DNA of 64,000 nt from Pedobacter sp014947265. Its GTDB lineage: Bacteria; Bacteroidota; Bacteroidia; Sphingobacteriales; Sphingobacteriaceae. Positions 53,469 through 62,049 of this stretch are shown here, piece after piece. The notes beneath the pieces are model-generated. The model was given only the letters and a program-made list of their open reading frames with translations. It was not told where the DNA came from and did no database searches. Where the stretch lies: assembly GCF_014947265.1 (NCBI RefSeq), contig NZ_JADCNK010000008.1, positions 153,573-217,572 of the forward strand, written 5' to 3'. Positions within the stretch are counted from its first letter, which is position 1, and every line of letters begins with the position of its first letter. Made by a program: the position numbers and the translations under genes.

Positions 53469-54371
53469 TTAAGCGCCTATATAGCTCACCCTGCTTACAT
53501 TGTTATAGGTATCGATATATGCTCTCGGCGATTGACCAATAATACTTTTAAATACCCTGTTAAAATTGGTAATACTATTAAAGCCAGCCTTATAAGCCAC
53601 ACCTGAGATACAATCGGCTTTTTCTCCTGATATAAGACTTTTACAGGCATCGTTAATTCTCACCTCATTTAAAAATGAAACGAAAGTATGCCCGGTATGT
53701 TTCTTAAAATACCTGCAAAATGCCTGTGGTGTCATAAACGCAGCATTGGCAACATCTTCTAATGAAATTTGATTATTGTAATTTTCAGTAATGAAGTTAA
53801 TGATCTTACTCAAACGCATACCTTCATTTTCAGTTACGTTAGAAGAATACATATCTGAGCATAAGGATTCCACATCTTCATTTAAATCCTGAAAACTGTT
53901 AACCAATTTCAGAAAGTTAAACAATACATCAACCCCTGATGCCTCATGAACATTCAACATTTTGGTGATCATGTTTTTGGTAGCATTAGCAGGAACTTTG
54001 AAACCATGTTTATTTTTAGCTAAAAAACCGCTTGCCATCTTCATTTCGGGAAGATTAAACAAAGCCGCCAGGATACCGTTCGGATTAAAGTAAATGGAAC
54101 ATGCTTTGATTGTTTTATTGCAATCACCAGCGAAATATTCGGGGTTACTTTTAAATAAGTGTGGAAGTTTTGCCCCAATTACAAAAATATCGCCCGATCG
54201 GAAGGCATGCATATCATTGCCCGCAATTAACGTTCCCTCTCCTTTTTCGATATACGTGATCTGCCATTCATCGTGGCGGTGTAAATATTGGTAAAAAAAA
54301 GGCAATTCAATATGTTCCGATATCACACTCTTGTCATCAGGAACAAGCATGGTAAATGGTAATACTTTCAT
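53469..54371 (-). CDS. AraC family transcriptional regulator, cupin type
   Basis: 300 residues. N-terminal cupin (about 15-95; YLHRHDEWQITYIEKGEGTL, then FVIGAKLPHLFK) and C-terminal AraC domain (ISLEDVANAAFMTPQAFCRY, HTGHTFVSFLNEVRINDAC, GFNSITNFNRVFKSIIGQSP). It sits between the hydroxyproline operon and the DUF885-permease-peptidase genes, all on one strand. Hydroxyproline gene clusters elsewhere are often under AraC regulators, so this is the best local candidate; the effector could be hydroxyproline or a pathway intermediate. Confidence 0.88.
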   Translation of the reverse strand: MKVLPFTMLVPDDKSVISEHIELPFFYQYLHRHDEWQITYIEKGEGTLIAGNDMHAFRSGDIFVIGAKLPHLFKSNPEYFAGDCNKTIKACSIYFNPNGILAALFNLPEMKMASGFLAKNKHGFKVPANATKNMITKMLNVHEASGVDVLFNFLKLVNSFQDLNEDVESLCSDMYSSNVTENEGMRLSKIINFITENYNNQISLEDVANAAFMTPQAFCRYFKKHTGHTFVSFLNEVRINDACKSLISGEKADCISGVAYKAGFNSITNFNRVFKSIIGQSPRAYIDTYNNVSRVSYIGA

Positions 54372-54661
54372 GATTCAGTTAGTTAGGTTTGGTTGTTGAT
54401 TATGAACTGAATGTATAAATATTAACTCAAATAAACCAATAAAACTCAAATAAGGTTAAAATCCTGCTATAATTTGATAATATATGACGGATTTGATGGT
54501 GAATTCGGTAGTTCAAAAATCACTACATATTTAGTTAACCTACTGTAATGCAATATTTAAAACGATTAAAGTTTGCTGTTTTTAGTTTAGCAATCTATTT
54601 CGGCATTTTTTTGAGAAAACTGTTCTTTATTTTGAATATTGGATATTACAAATCCCGACTA

Positions 54662-54837
54662 ACAGATAGATGAATAAAGAAGGTGAACGGCCCTCGAAGT
54701 ATCGTCATTTCGACCGCAGTGGAGAACCCGAAGGCTCTGCGAAGCAAAATCTTTTCAATAACATCGTTCAAAGATCTCTCCACTCCGCGTTGCTCCGGTC
54801 GAGATGACGATTTTTCTATTGGAGCCTGTCAAATGGC
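54662..54837. repeat. Palindromic dispersed element, copy 2
   Basis: Matches 45676-45855 from GGATAAAGAAG-like sequence through CGTCATTTCGACCGCAGTGG, GGCTCTGCGAAGCAAAATC and the return arm CGGTCGAGATGACG to GGAGCCTGTCAA. It lies in the 576-bp gap between the AraC gene and the hydroxyproline operon. The rest of that gap (54372-54661 and 54838-54947) holds nothing recognised. Confidence 0.75.
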
Positions 54838-54947
54838 ACGTTTTACGAAGAAGCAATCTTTCCTCTTTTAGATAAGATTGCCCCAGCCAAAGAGAATCGG
54901 CTTCGCGATGACGACACATCCCTGGAAAAACCTGAATCCTTGTTATA

Positions 54948-56189
54948 CTATCGCACTACTCTGTATGGTTCCATTTTCAGATCAGTGGCCATGCCTGAAG
55001 CAATCTGGCTAACCAACAAACCTGTTGCCGGTCCTAAACTTAAACCCATCATACCATGGCCGGTAGCGATAATCAGATTTTCTCTTTTTTCGCTTCTGCC
55101 AATGTATGGCAAACCATCAGGCGATGACGGACGGAAACCATACCAGATATCTTTTTCTGCAGGAACCGCAGGTTTTAAATCGGGGAAATATGCCGGAACC
55201 GATTCTACTATCCCTTTAACTCTTTGCATATTGATCCGGGTATTGATCTTATCCAGCTCCATCGTACCACCATATCTGATCTGGCCGTTCATTGGTGTTA
55301 TGGCTACCCTTGCTTCACATAACAATGCCGGAATAGTTAAACGCTGCTGAGGTTCAGGCTCCATAAAAGAATAACCTTTACCTGGCATTAAAGAGATTTT
55401 AATATCGGCCATTTTAGCCACAGCAGGCGACCACGAACCAGTTGCCAGAACATACTGATCGGCTTCCCAGGCGGTACCACCTGTAAAAACCTTTGTAATG
55501 CGATTACCTGCCGTCTCAATTTTATCAACTTCTTTATTACGCACTATATTAACCCCATTGTTTAATAAATACTTAAGCAAAGCATTCATCAACTTTGTTG
55601 GATAAAGGTGTGCATCGCAACGATAATGTACCGCTCCTAAAACATCTAACTTTAAATCTGGCTGTAACGCACGGCATTCGTCGGCAGTCAGTACCGCCAT
55701 GTCCAGGCCCAGTTCAATTGCCTTTGCAGCTAAATGTGCTTCTTCTTCTCCTGCTTTTTCTGTTTTATAAAATGCCAGAATCCCATTGTTGGTTAATTCG
55801 AAATCGAAATCAGACTCTTTTGCCAGGCCTTCATATAGTTTTTTGCTCAGTAACGATAAATCGCGTAATGGCACTGCCGCCTGGCTTACATGTTTTGCCG
55901 TAGCATGTTTCATAAATTTCAAGCCCCAATTAACGAGGTTCATATTTAAAGATGGGCGAACATAAAAGGGGCTTTTGCTATCGAACATCCAACGGATTCC
56001 CTGCTTGATCATTCCCGGTGCAGCCAAAGGAACAAAATGGCTTGGAACAATCATCCCCGCATTACCAAATGAGCAATTGTCGGTAATATCTCCTTTATCC
56101 AAAATTATTACTTCGTAGCCTCTTTTCTGCAAGTAATATGCTGAAGTTAAACCTACTATTCCACCACCTATAATTAATACTTTCGACAT
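54948..56189 (-). CDS. D-amino-acid oxidoreductase, cis-4-hydroxy-D-proline-acting
   Basis: 413-residue DAO-fold flavoprotein. FAD motif VLIIGGGIVGLTSAYYLQKR, VIILDKG, then SFGNAGMIVPSHFVPLAAPG, and the DAO C-terminus DIWYGFRPSSPDGLPYIGRS, ATGHGMMGLSLGPATG. By context it oxidises cis-4-hydroxy-D-proline to 1-pyrroline-4-hydroxy-2-carboxylate, the second step of hydroxyproline degradation. Whether electrons go to oxygen or the respiratory chain is unknown. Last gene of the operon, 40 bp after the epimerase. Confidence 0.85.
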   Translation of the reverse strand: MSKVLIIGGGIVGLTSAYYLQKRGYEVIILDKGDITDNCSFGNAGMIVPSHFVPLAAPGMIKQGIRWMFDSKSPFYVRPSLNMNLVNWGLKFMKHATAKHVSQAAVPLRDLSLLSKKLYEGLAKESDFDFELTNNGILAFYKTEKAGEEEAHLAAKAIELGLDMAVLTADECRALQPDLKLDVLGAVHYRCDAHLYPTKLMNALLKYLLNNGVNIVRNKEVDKIETAGNRITKVFTGGTAWEADQYVLATGSWSPAVAKMADIKISLMPGKGYSFMEPEPQQRLTIPALLCEARVAITPMNGQIRYGGTMELDKINTRINMQRVKGIVESVPAYFPDLKPAVPAEKDIWYGFRPSSPDGLPYIGRSEKRENLIIATGHGMMGLSLGPATGLLVSQIASGMATDLKMEPYRVVR

Positions 56190-56229
56190 GCTTTTAATTT
56201 ATTCTGCTGATATTCTTTTTAAAAACTCA

Positions 56230-57231
56230 TTAAATCACCTGAAATCCGTATGCATACGGATCATCTTCGGCATCGATTTTTATTGTATTGTAACCGTAAA
56301 CCTTTGCCCAGCCTTCTACACTTGGTATAATGGCTTTGATTCCATTCAGGTCTACAACTTCTTCTACTCTTCCAATAAACTTGCTGCCTATAAAACTTTC
56401 ATGGATAAAATCCTCTCCCTGTTTCAGTTTTCCTTTAGCAAACCACTGTGCCAAACGGGCTGAAGTACCCGTACCGCATGGGGAACGATCGATGGCTTTA
56501 TCACCATAAAAAACTGCATTCCTGGCAGTTGAGGTAGGATCTATTGTTTTTCCTGTCCACAAGATATGGCTACAGCCATTTATCGTAGGGTCTTGTGGAT
56601 GAACAAAGCTGTAAAGTTCATTAATGCGTGTTCTTATGGTCTGGCTCCAGTTAATCAATTGCGAAGCGGTATAGTTTTCCAATCCAGGGAAATTCTCCTG
56701 TGGATCAACGATTGCGTAAAAATTTCCACCATAAGCTACATCAAAAGTAAGTGTGCCTAAATCAGGGCACTCTACCTGAAGATTTTCAGCAGCGAGGTAA
56801 GATGCCACATTTTTCAGTTTAACAGACTTCACTTTTTTTCCTTCCTGTTTGTATTCAATCAATACCAAACCGGCTGGCGCTTCCATTCTGATCACCCCTG
56901 GTATTTTCGGTTGGATGAGTCCTTCTTCAATAGCAATGGTAATGGTGCCAATGGTACCGTGGCCACACATTGGGAGGCAGCCACTGGTCTCTATAAAAAG
57001 TACAGCTACATCATTAGCAGGGTCGTGAGGCGGATAAAGAATACTACCCGACATCATATCATGTCCACGAGGTTCGAACATTAAACCTTTTCTGATCCAA
57101 TCAAATTCTCTCAGAAAATGCTGACGCTTTTCGCTCATGTTTGAGCCAATAAGCTGAGGTCCTCCACCTGCAACTAATCTAACCGGATTTCCGCAAGTAT
57201 GTGCATCTACACAAAAAAAAGTTTTACTCAT
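56230..57231 (-). CDS. 4-hydroxyproline 2-epimerase
   Basis: 333-residue cytoplasmic, cofactor-free racemase-fold enzyme that converts trans-4-hydroxy-L-proline to cis-4-hydroxy-D-proline. Both catalytic cysteines are present: Cys89 in PMCGHGTIGT and Cys252 in DRSPCGTGTSARL. Two Cys mark epimerases; the trans-3-hydroxyproline dehydratase branch has Thr instead of the second. VDAHTCGNPVRLV at the start and RGHDMMSGSI are also typical. It overlaps the dehydrogenase gene by 8 bp and precedes the D-hydroxyproline oxidoreductase, placing it as the first enzyme of the pathway. Confidence 0.93.
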   Translation of the reverse strand: MSKTFFCVDAHTCGNPVRLVAGGGPQLIGSNMSEKRQHFLREFDWIRKGLMFEPRGHDMMSGSILYPPHDPANDVAVLFIETSGCLPMCGHGTIGTITIAIEEGLIQPKIPGVIRMEAPAGLVLIEYKQEGKKVKSVKLKNVASYLAAENLQVECPDLGTLTFDVAYGGNFYAIVDPQENFPGLENYTASQLINWSQTIRTRINELYSFVHPQDPTINGCSHILWTGKTIDPTSTARNAVFYGDKAIDRSPCGTGTSARLAQWFAKGKLKQGEDFIHESFIGSKFIGRVEEVVDLNGIKAIIPSVEGWAKVYGYNTIKIDAEDDPYAYGFQVI

Positions 57232-58810
57232 GAGATTTCGTTAATTTTTGATTTACCGTTCTGAAAATATCCAATGGATTACCATCTTTCAATTCATCTG
57301 GCAATAATTCCTGTTCCCAATCTTGGTAAGCCAATGGCCTTACAAAACGATTGATTGCAGTAGAACCAACAGAAGTAAAACGGCTATCGTTAGTAGCCGG
57401 AAATGGTCCACCATGTTGCATGGCTGCACAAACTTCTACGCCTGTAGGCACACCATTAAGTATAATCCTTCCGGTTTTATCAGTCAACTTGTTTACCAAA
57501 GTCTGGTAATGCTGAAGTTCCTGTTTTTCGGCCATTAAGGTTACAGTAAGCTGTCCTTCCAAAACTTCAATAGCATGCTCCAGTTCTGCACGATCCTGAG
57601 CGACAACCAATAGCGAGTACGGACCGAAAATTTCTTCACGGAGTTTTGGATTTTTAATAAAATCGGCAGCACTTACCTGAGCAATTTTTGCCTCTGATTG
57701 ATTTTGAAGCTCAGTATTTTTTACGGTTGAAGCCGATAAAAGAGCAACACCGCTTTCGTTAACTACCTCGACAGAAAGTTTACCATAATTATTGGCAATA
57801 CCTTCAGTAAGCATTGTTGCCGAAGGAATAGTTGAAATAGCTTCTTTTAAAACGGCTTTAAAATTTTCGAGTCCAGGTGATTGTACCGCTAACAATAAAC
57901 CTGGGTTAGTACAAAACTGACCGGCGCCCAAGGTAATAGACGCGGCATATTTTTTAGCCAGTTCTTCTGCCTGATTTTCTATGGCTAGCGGAAGAAAGAT
58001 TACCGGGTTAATACTTCCCATTTCGGCAAAAACCGGAATAGGTTGTTCACGCTGTTGAGCAAGATTAATTAAGGCCATCCCGCCTTTAAACGAACCGGTA
58101 AAAGTTACTGCTTTAGTTAACGGATGCTGAACCAGGCCAGCGCCAATGGTATAACCATCATCATACAACAAAGAGAAAACACCTTTAGGCATTCCTGTTT
58201 TTTCTGCAGCTTTAATAATGGCACCACCTACCAAAGCACTGGTTCCGTAATGTGCGGGATGTGCTTTAACAACTACCGGGCAACCAGAAGCTAATGCTGA
58301 TGCGGTATCGCCACCTGCAACTGAAAAAGCAAGTGGAAAATTACTTGCACCGAAAACTACTACCGGCCCGATTGGGATCAGCATTCTCCTGATATCAGGT
58401 CGCGGTAAAGGTTGTCTTTCAGGTAATGCGGTGTCAATAATGGCGTCAACCCAAGAGCCTTCTGCAACCAAATTGGCAAATAGCCTTAATTGGCCCGTAG
58501 TTCTGCCCAATTCGCCCTGTAAACGACCTAAAGGTAAACCACTTTCTGCCGAAGCCCTGTTTACCAGTTCCTCGCCAAGGTTGGCGATTTCATCTGCAAT
58601 GGCATTTAAAAAAGCGGCTTTGAGATCTTTGTTTAGATTTCTATAGCTTTGGAAAGCTGATGTTGCTGATGTTAAGGCATCATCAACCAGGTTTTCGTTC
58701 GCTTTAAAAAATTCGCCATCAAGCGTTAATCCCGTTGCGGGATTAACAGCTTTAAGGCTTTTTTCATTAATTTCACTATAAGTGCTGGCTACAATATTTT
58801 TCCCGTTCAT
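57224..58810 (-). CDS. 2,5-dioxovalerate (alpha-ketoglutarate semialdehyde) dehydrogenase
   Basis: 528-residue aldehyde dehydrogenase that oxidises 2-oxoglutarate semialdehyde to 2-oxoglutarate with NAD(P)+. Nucleophile Cys300 in LGAGQFCTNPG and base Glu263 in VFAEMGSINPV; the cofactor loop reads FTGSFKGG. The sequence style (ASNFPLAFSVAGGDTASALA; HGGPFPATNDSRFTSVGS) is that of the KGSADH type found in hydroxyproline clusters. It starts 14 bp after the deaminase and overlaps the epimerase gene. Last enzyme of the pathway. Confidence 0.9.
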   Translation of the reverse strand: MNGKNIVASTYSEINEKSLKAVNPATGLTLDGEFFKANENLVDDALTSATSAFQSYRNLNKDLKAAFLNAIADEIANLGEELVNRASAESGLPLGRLQGELGRTTGQLRLFANLVAEGSWVDAIIDTALPERQPLPRPDIRRMLIPIGPVVVFGASNFPLAFSVAGGDTASALASGCPVVVKAHPAHYGTSALVGGAIIKAAEKTGMPKGVFSLLYDDGYTIGAGLVQHPLTKAVTFTGSFKGGMALINLAQQREQPIPVFAEMGSINPVIFLPLAIENQAEELAKKYAASITLGAGQFCTNPGLLLAVQSPGLENFKAVLKEAISTIPSATMLTEGIANNYGKLSVEVVNESGVALLSASTVKNTELQNQSEAKIAQVSAADFIKNPKLREEIFGPYSLLVVAQDRAELEHAIEVLEGQLTVTLMAEKQELQHYQTLVNKLTDKTGRIILNGVPTGVEVCAAMQHGGPFPATNDSRFTSVGSTAINRFVRPLAYQDWEQELLPDELKDGNPLDIFRTVNQKLTKSHE

Positions 58811-58824
58811 ATTTGGTTTTTAAA

Positions 58825-59742
58825 CTATTTCCCCCAGCTACCTACAGGTAATTCCGGACGAACAGCTAATGAATCATTAATAATTTTCAATACTTTTTCT
58901 CTTTCTGCGCCACTTAATGGTAAGCGAGGTGCACGAACGGCTTCGGTTCCTAATCCTGTTGCAACCTCTGCAAGTTTAATATATTGCACCAATTTCGCAT
59001 GAATATCCAACTCAAGCACTGGTAAAAACCAACGATAGATCGTTAGTGCTTCAGCAATGCGATTTTCTTTAATCAATCTGAAAATAGCAACGGTTTCTCT
59101 TGGGAAAGCATCAACCAAACCCGCAACCCATCCGTGTGCACCCATCACAATGCTTTCCATCGCTAATGGATCTACTCCGGTAAAGATTTTGAAGCGGTCG
59201 CCAAAACGGTTGATTAACCGCGTTACATTTGATACATCTCTTGTCGATTCTTTGATCGCCTGTATGTTATCATATTTGGTCAAAACCTCGAACATATCTA
59301 AAGTTACCTCGATTTTATAATCAACAGGATTGTTATAAATCATGATCGGTAAGCTGGTGCTTTCAGCAATGGCACCGAAAAAGGCCAAAGTTTCGTCTGG
59401 AGCAGCATTGTAGCGCATTGGCGGCAACAACATTAAACCTTGCGCACCAAGTGATTCGGCTTTTTTAGCCACTTCGATTGCTTTCTTTGTAGTTGACTCA
59501 GCAATGTTCAATAAAACCGGTACACGACCGTTTACCACGGTTAAAGTATGCGATAAAAGACCAAACTTTTCCTCATCGGTTAATACACTGGCTTCACCAA
59601 GCGATCCACCTAAAATTATCCCTTCAGCACCTGCTTCTAATTGCGCTTCGATATTTAAATCGAAAGCCGGAAAATCTAACTCATCATTTGCTGTAAATTT
59701 AGTAGTTACAGCAGGGAAAACCCCAGTCCATTTGATACCCAT
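58825..59742 (-). CDS. 1-pyrroline-4-hydroxy-2-carboxylate deaminase (DapA family)
   Basis: 305 residues from the ATG at 59742 (MGIKWTGVFPAVTTKF); a frame extended to 59823 adds 27 atypical residues. TIM-barrel of the dihydrodipicolinate synthase family: GIILGGSLGEASVLT, Tyr136 in PIMIYNNPVDY and Schiff-base Lys164 in NIQAIKEST. In this operon it should convert 1-pyrroline-4-hydroxy-2-carboxylate to 2-oxoglutarate semialdehyde and ammonia. First gene of the four-gene hydroxyproline operon. A role in lysine synthesis is unlikely given its neighbours. Confidence 0.88.
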   Translation of the reverse strand: MGIKWTGVFPAVTTKFTANDELDFPAFDLNIEAQLEAGAEGIILGGSLGEASVLTDEEKFGLLSHTLTVVNGRVPVLLNIAESTTKKAIEVAKKAESLGAQGLMLLPPMRYNAAPDETLAFFGAIAESTSLPIMIYNNPVDYKIEVTLDMFEVLTKYDNIQAIKESTRDVSNVTRLINRFGDRFKIFTGVDPLAMESIVMGAHGWVAGLVDAFPRETVAIFRLIKENRIAEALTIYRWFLPVLELDIHAKLVQYIKLAEVATGLGTEAVRAPRLPLSGAEREKVLKIINDSLAVRPELPVGSWGK

Positions 59743-60077
59743 TGTAATGTTATGTTTTAATAAATATTTTAAAAAATTAATCCGGCCATTAATCCAAAAC
59801 CGGATGTAATTGGCAAGCATCATTTAATCAGATTATCGAAGATAGAATCATATAAACGATATTCAAAGTTAGGGAATTACCAAACTGCAATATTGTTGGA
59901 TTTTAACCGATATTGGTCATAAATACGCCACTTCAATCAGACAGATTTGATTAGAAAAACCCTTTAGCATTTGTAAAAGAAATTAGATACCATAAAAAAC
60001 CCAACATCCCAAACAAGAATACCTTTAAAATCAGTCAGATAGAGAACGTCCTCCTTTTCTTTTTATTTCAAAATGAT

Positions 60078-61748
60078 TTATTTTGTATTTTTGACCTGAA
60101 GGTAGTACATAAATTCAATAGCCGGTTTTGTAAAAAGTGCATCCTGCCCTTTGGCTAACGTAACCTGCTGCCAGTTTTGTGAAGGAATAATTTTAAGCGC
60201 TTTAATTCCTTCTTTTTTAAGACTTAAAGGCAAATTGAAGCCCTTAACACAATCGCTATACCGGTAAAAGGCTTTACCATCTTTAAGATAGTATTCAAAA
60301 GCTGGAACCTGTACCGTACGTAAATATTGATCAAAAACCTTTGAAAAATTATAACCTGCTTTTTTAGAAACATAATTTTCGATTTGCGCAGAGGTTACCG
60401 TTTGGTGGTAAAAGGTTTGGTTAAGCCCACGCAATATGGCTCTAAAAAGTTCGTCGTTATTTAAACTATGCCTGATGGAATGCAGCATGTTACCTCCTTT
60501 TGGATACATATCGCCACTGCCTTGTGCATTTACACCATAAGGGGGGATAATCGGGCTATCATTTTTGATGCCTTTTCTAATGCCAAAATTGTATTCATTT
60601 CCAGCCTGATTACCAAAAATATAATCGACAAAAAGGGTTTCGCTGTAGTTAGTAAAGCCTTCGTGCACCCACATATCGGCCAGATCGTTGGTGGTAATAT
60701 TGTTGCCGAACCATTCGTGTCCGCTTTCGTGAATAATGATAAAATCCCACTTCAAACCCCAGCCATTGCCAGACATATCTCTGCCTCTGTAGCCAAACTT
60801 GTACCCATTGCCATAAGAAACTGCCGATTGATGCTCCATACCCGTATGCGAAGCATCGATTAACTGATAACCATCTTCATAAAAAGGATATGGGCCAAAC
60901 CAATGCTCCATACTTTTCATCATTTTATGCACCTGATCGGGCATGTAGGTTTTAGCCTTTGGGTAATTGTAATCAAGCACCCAATAATTCACATCAAGGG
61001 CACCTTTTTCGCCTGCGTATTTCTCCTTAAAATTAACATACTTACCTATGTAAGGGATAATGCAATAATTACTGATCGGATTTTTAACATTGTACTGATA
61101 GGTCGTGGTACCATCACGGTTATCCTTTTTAAATACCAGGCGCCCGTTACCTACTGCTACCAATGTATCCGGAACAGTCATGGTTAAAGATGCACCCAGA
61201 TTAGGCTCGTCGCTTTGATGATCCTTATTTGGATACCAAACCGAAGCACCCAAGCCCTGGCAGGCCACTGTCATCCACGGACGCGAAAGCGAATCGGTAG
61301 TAAAAATAAAACCACCATCCCAGGGTGCTCTTTTGGCCTGGTGTACTTTTCCATGGTAAAATATATGGACATTATTCAGCGCCGATAACTTTTGCGCAGG
61401 CACATGTACATACCAGACACTGCCGACATGTTCGAATTTTACCTTTGAACCGCCATTATATAAAACACTATCAATGATTAATGGCTCCTGCAAATCGATC
61501 TGCATACGGGTATTACCATTATTATGCTGCACCACTTTGTAAACAATTTTATTTGAGCCCGTTATGCTCTTATCATTGTAATCGGGCTTAACCGAAAGTT
61601 CGTAACGCTGTACATCCCACCAGGTCCGTTCGGCATTTAAGCTTCCCCTTAAGGTATCGGCTAAAGTGTAAACCTTTTTGGGGTTTTGTGCAAAAAGCAG
61701 GGTACTAAATGTTAAGAAGATTAGGGTTAAGGAGGTTATTTTTTTCAT
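60078..61748 (-). CDS. M1 family metallopeptidase
   Basis: 556 residues from the ATG at 61748, which gives a signal peptide (MKKITSLTLIFLTFSTLLFA-Q). The zinc site is IIHESGHEWFGNN with the third ligand Glu in DMWVHEGFTN. The family's GxMEN exopeptidase motif is replaced by SHTGMEHQSAVSYG, as in many Bacteroidota M1 proteins. It is shorter than aminopeptidase N and lacks the long C-terminal helical domain. Likely a periplasmic aminopeptidase. It lies between the hydroxyproline operon and the aminopeptidase P gene, with about 250-330 bp gaps on both sides. Confidence 0.9.
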   Translation of the reverse strand: MKKITSLTLIFLTFSTLLFAQNPKKVYTLADTLRGSLNAERTWWDVQRYELSVKPDYNDKSITGSNKIVYKVVQHNNGNTRMQIDLQEPLIIDSVLYNGGSKVKFEHVGSVWYVHVPAQKLSALNNVHIFYHGKVHQAKRAPWDGGFIFTTDSLSRPWMTVACQGLGASVWYPNKDHQSDEPNLGASLTMTVPDTLVAVGNGRLVFKKDNRDGTTTYQYNVKNPISNYCIIPYIGKYVNFKEKYAGEKGALDVNYWVLDYNYPKAKTYMPDQVHKMMKSMEHWFGPYPFYEDGYQLIDASHTGMEHQSAVSYGNGYKFGYRGRDMSGNGWGLKWDFIIIHESGHEWFGNNITTNDLADMWVHEGFTNYSETLFVDYIFGNQAGNEYNFGIRKGIKNDSPIIPPYGVNAQGSGDMYPKGGNMLHSIRHSLNNDELFRAILRGLNQTFYHQTVTSAQIENYVSKKAGYNFSKVFDQYLRTVQVPAFEYYLKDGKAFYRYSDCVKGFNLPLSLKKEGIKALKIIPSQNWQQVTLAKGQDALFTKPAIEFMYYLQVKNTK

Positions 61749-61814
61749 ATCTTTTTGCTGGTTATCATGTTGCAATAGCGTATTATTAATTTGAAAAGCA
61801 GTTTCAGTTTTTCA

Positions 61815-61975
61815 TCGGTTATGGTAGTCCTGCTATCCCTCCTGCTCCGATGAAGAATCGGGAGCATCCGTTCTATCAGGTTTATTTAACCCTGGTTCTG
61901 TGCTTCTGCCGAGGTCTCTAGCCCTGACAGCAGCGGGCATTCCAATCCTTCATCGGAATAAAGCGGATGGCAGGA
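61815..61975. repeat. Palindromic intergenic sequence
   Basis: GC-richer segment between two peptidase genes with inverted arms TCCGATGAAG (61846-61855) and CTTCATCGGA (61948-61957) and a nested hairpin CTCCGAT/ATCGGGAG. It resembles the dispersed palindromes of this genus; only one copy is in the window. Confidence 0.4.
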
Positions 61976-62049
61976 ACATTCTTTAAAAAGATCGAATGAA
62001 CCTGCGCTCCAAAACAAAAAACAGCAGTTATTCCAAATAACCAACGTTA

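Noticed and set aside
54683..54871. 62-codon plus-strand frame
   Set aside because: Lies within the dispersed palindromic element, whose other copies do not keep this frame.
58825..59742. dapA (lysine biosynthesis) assignment
   Set aside because: Same fold and catalytic residues, but the gene is the first of a complete hydroxyproline operon, which better explains it.
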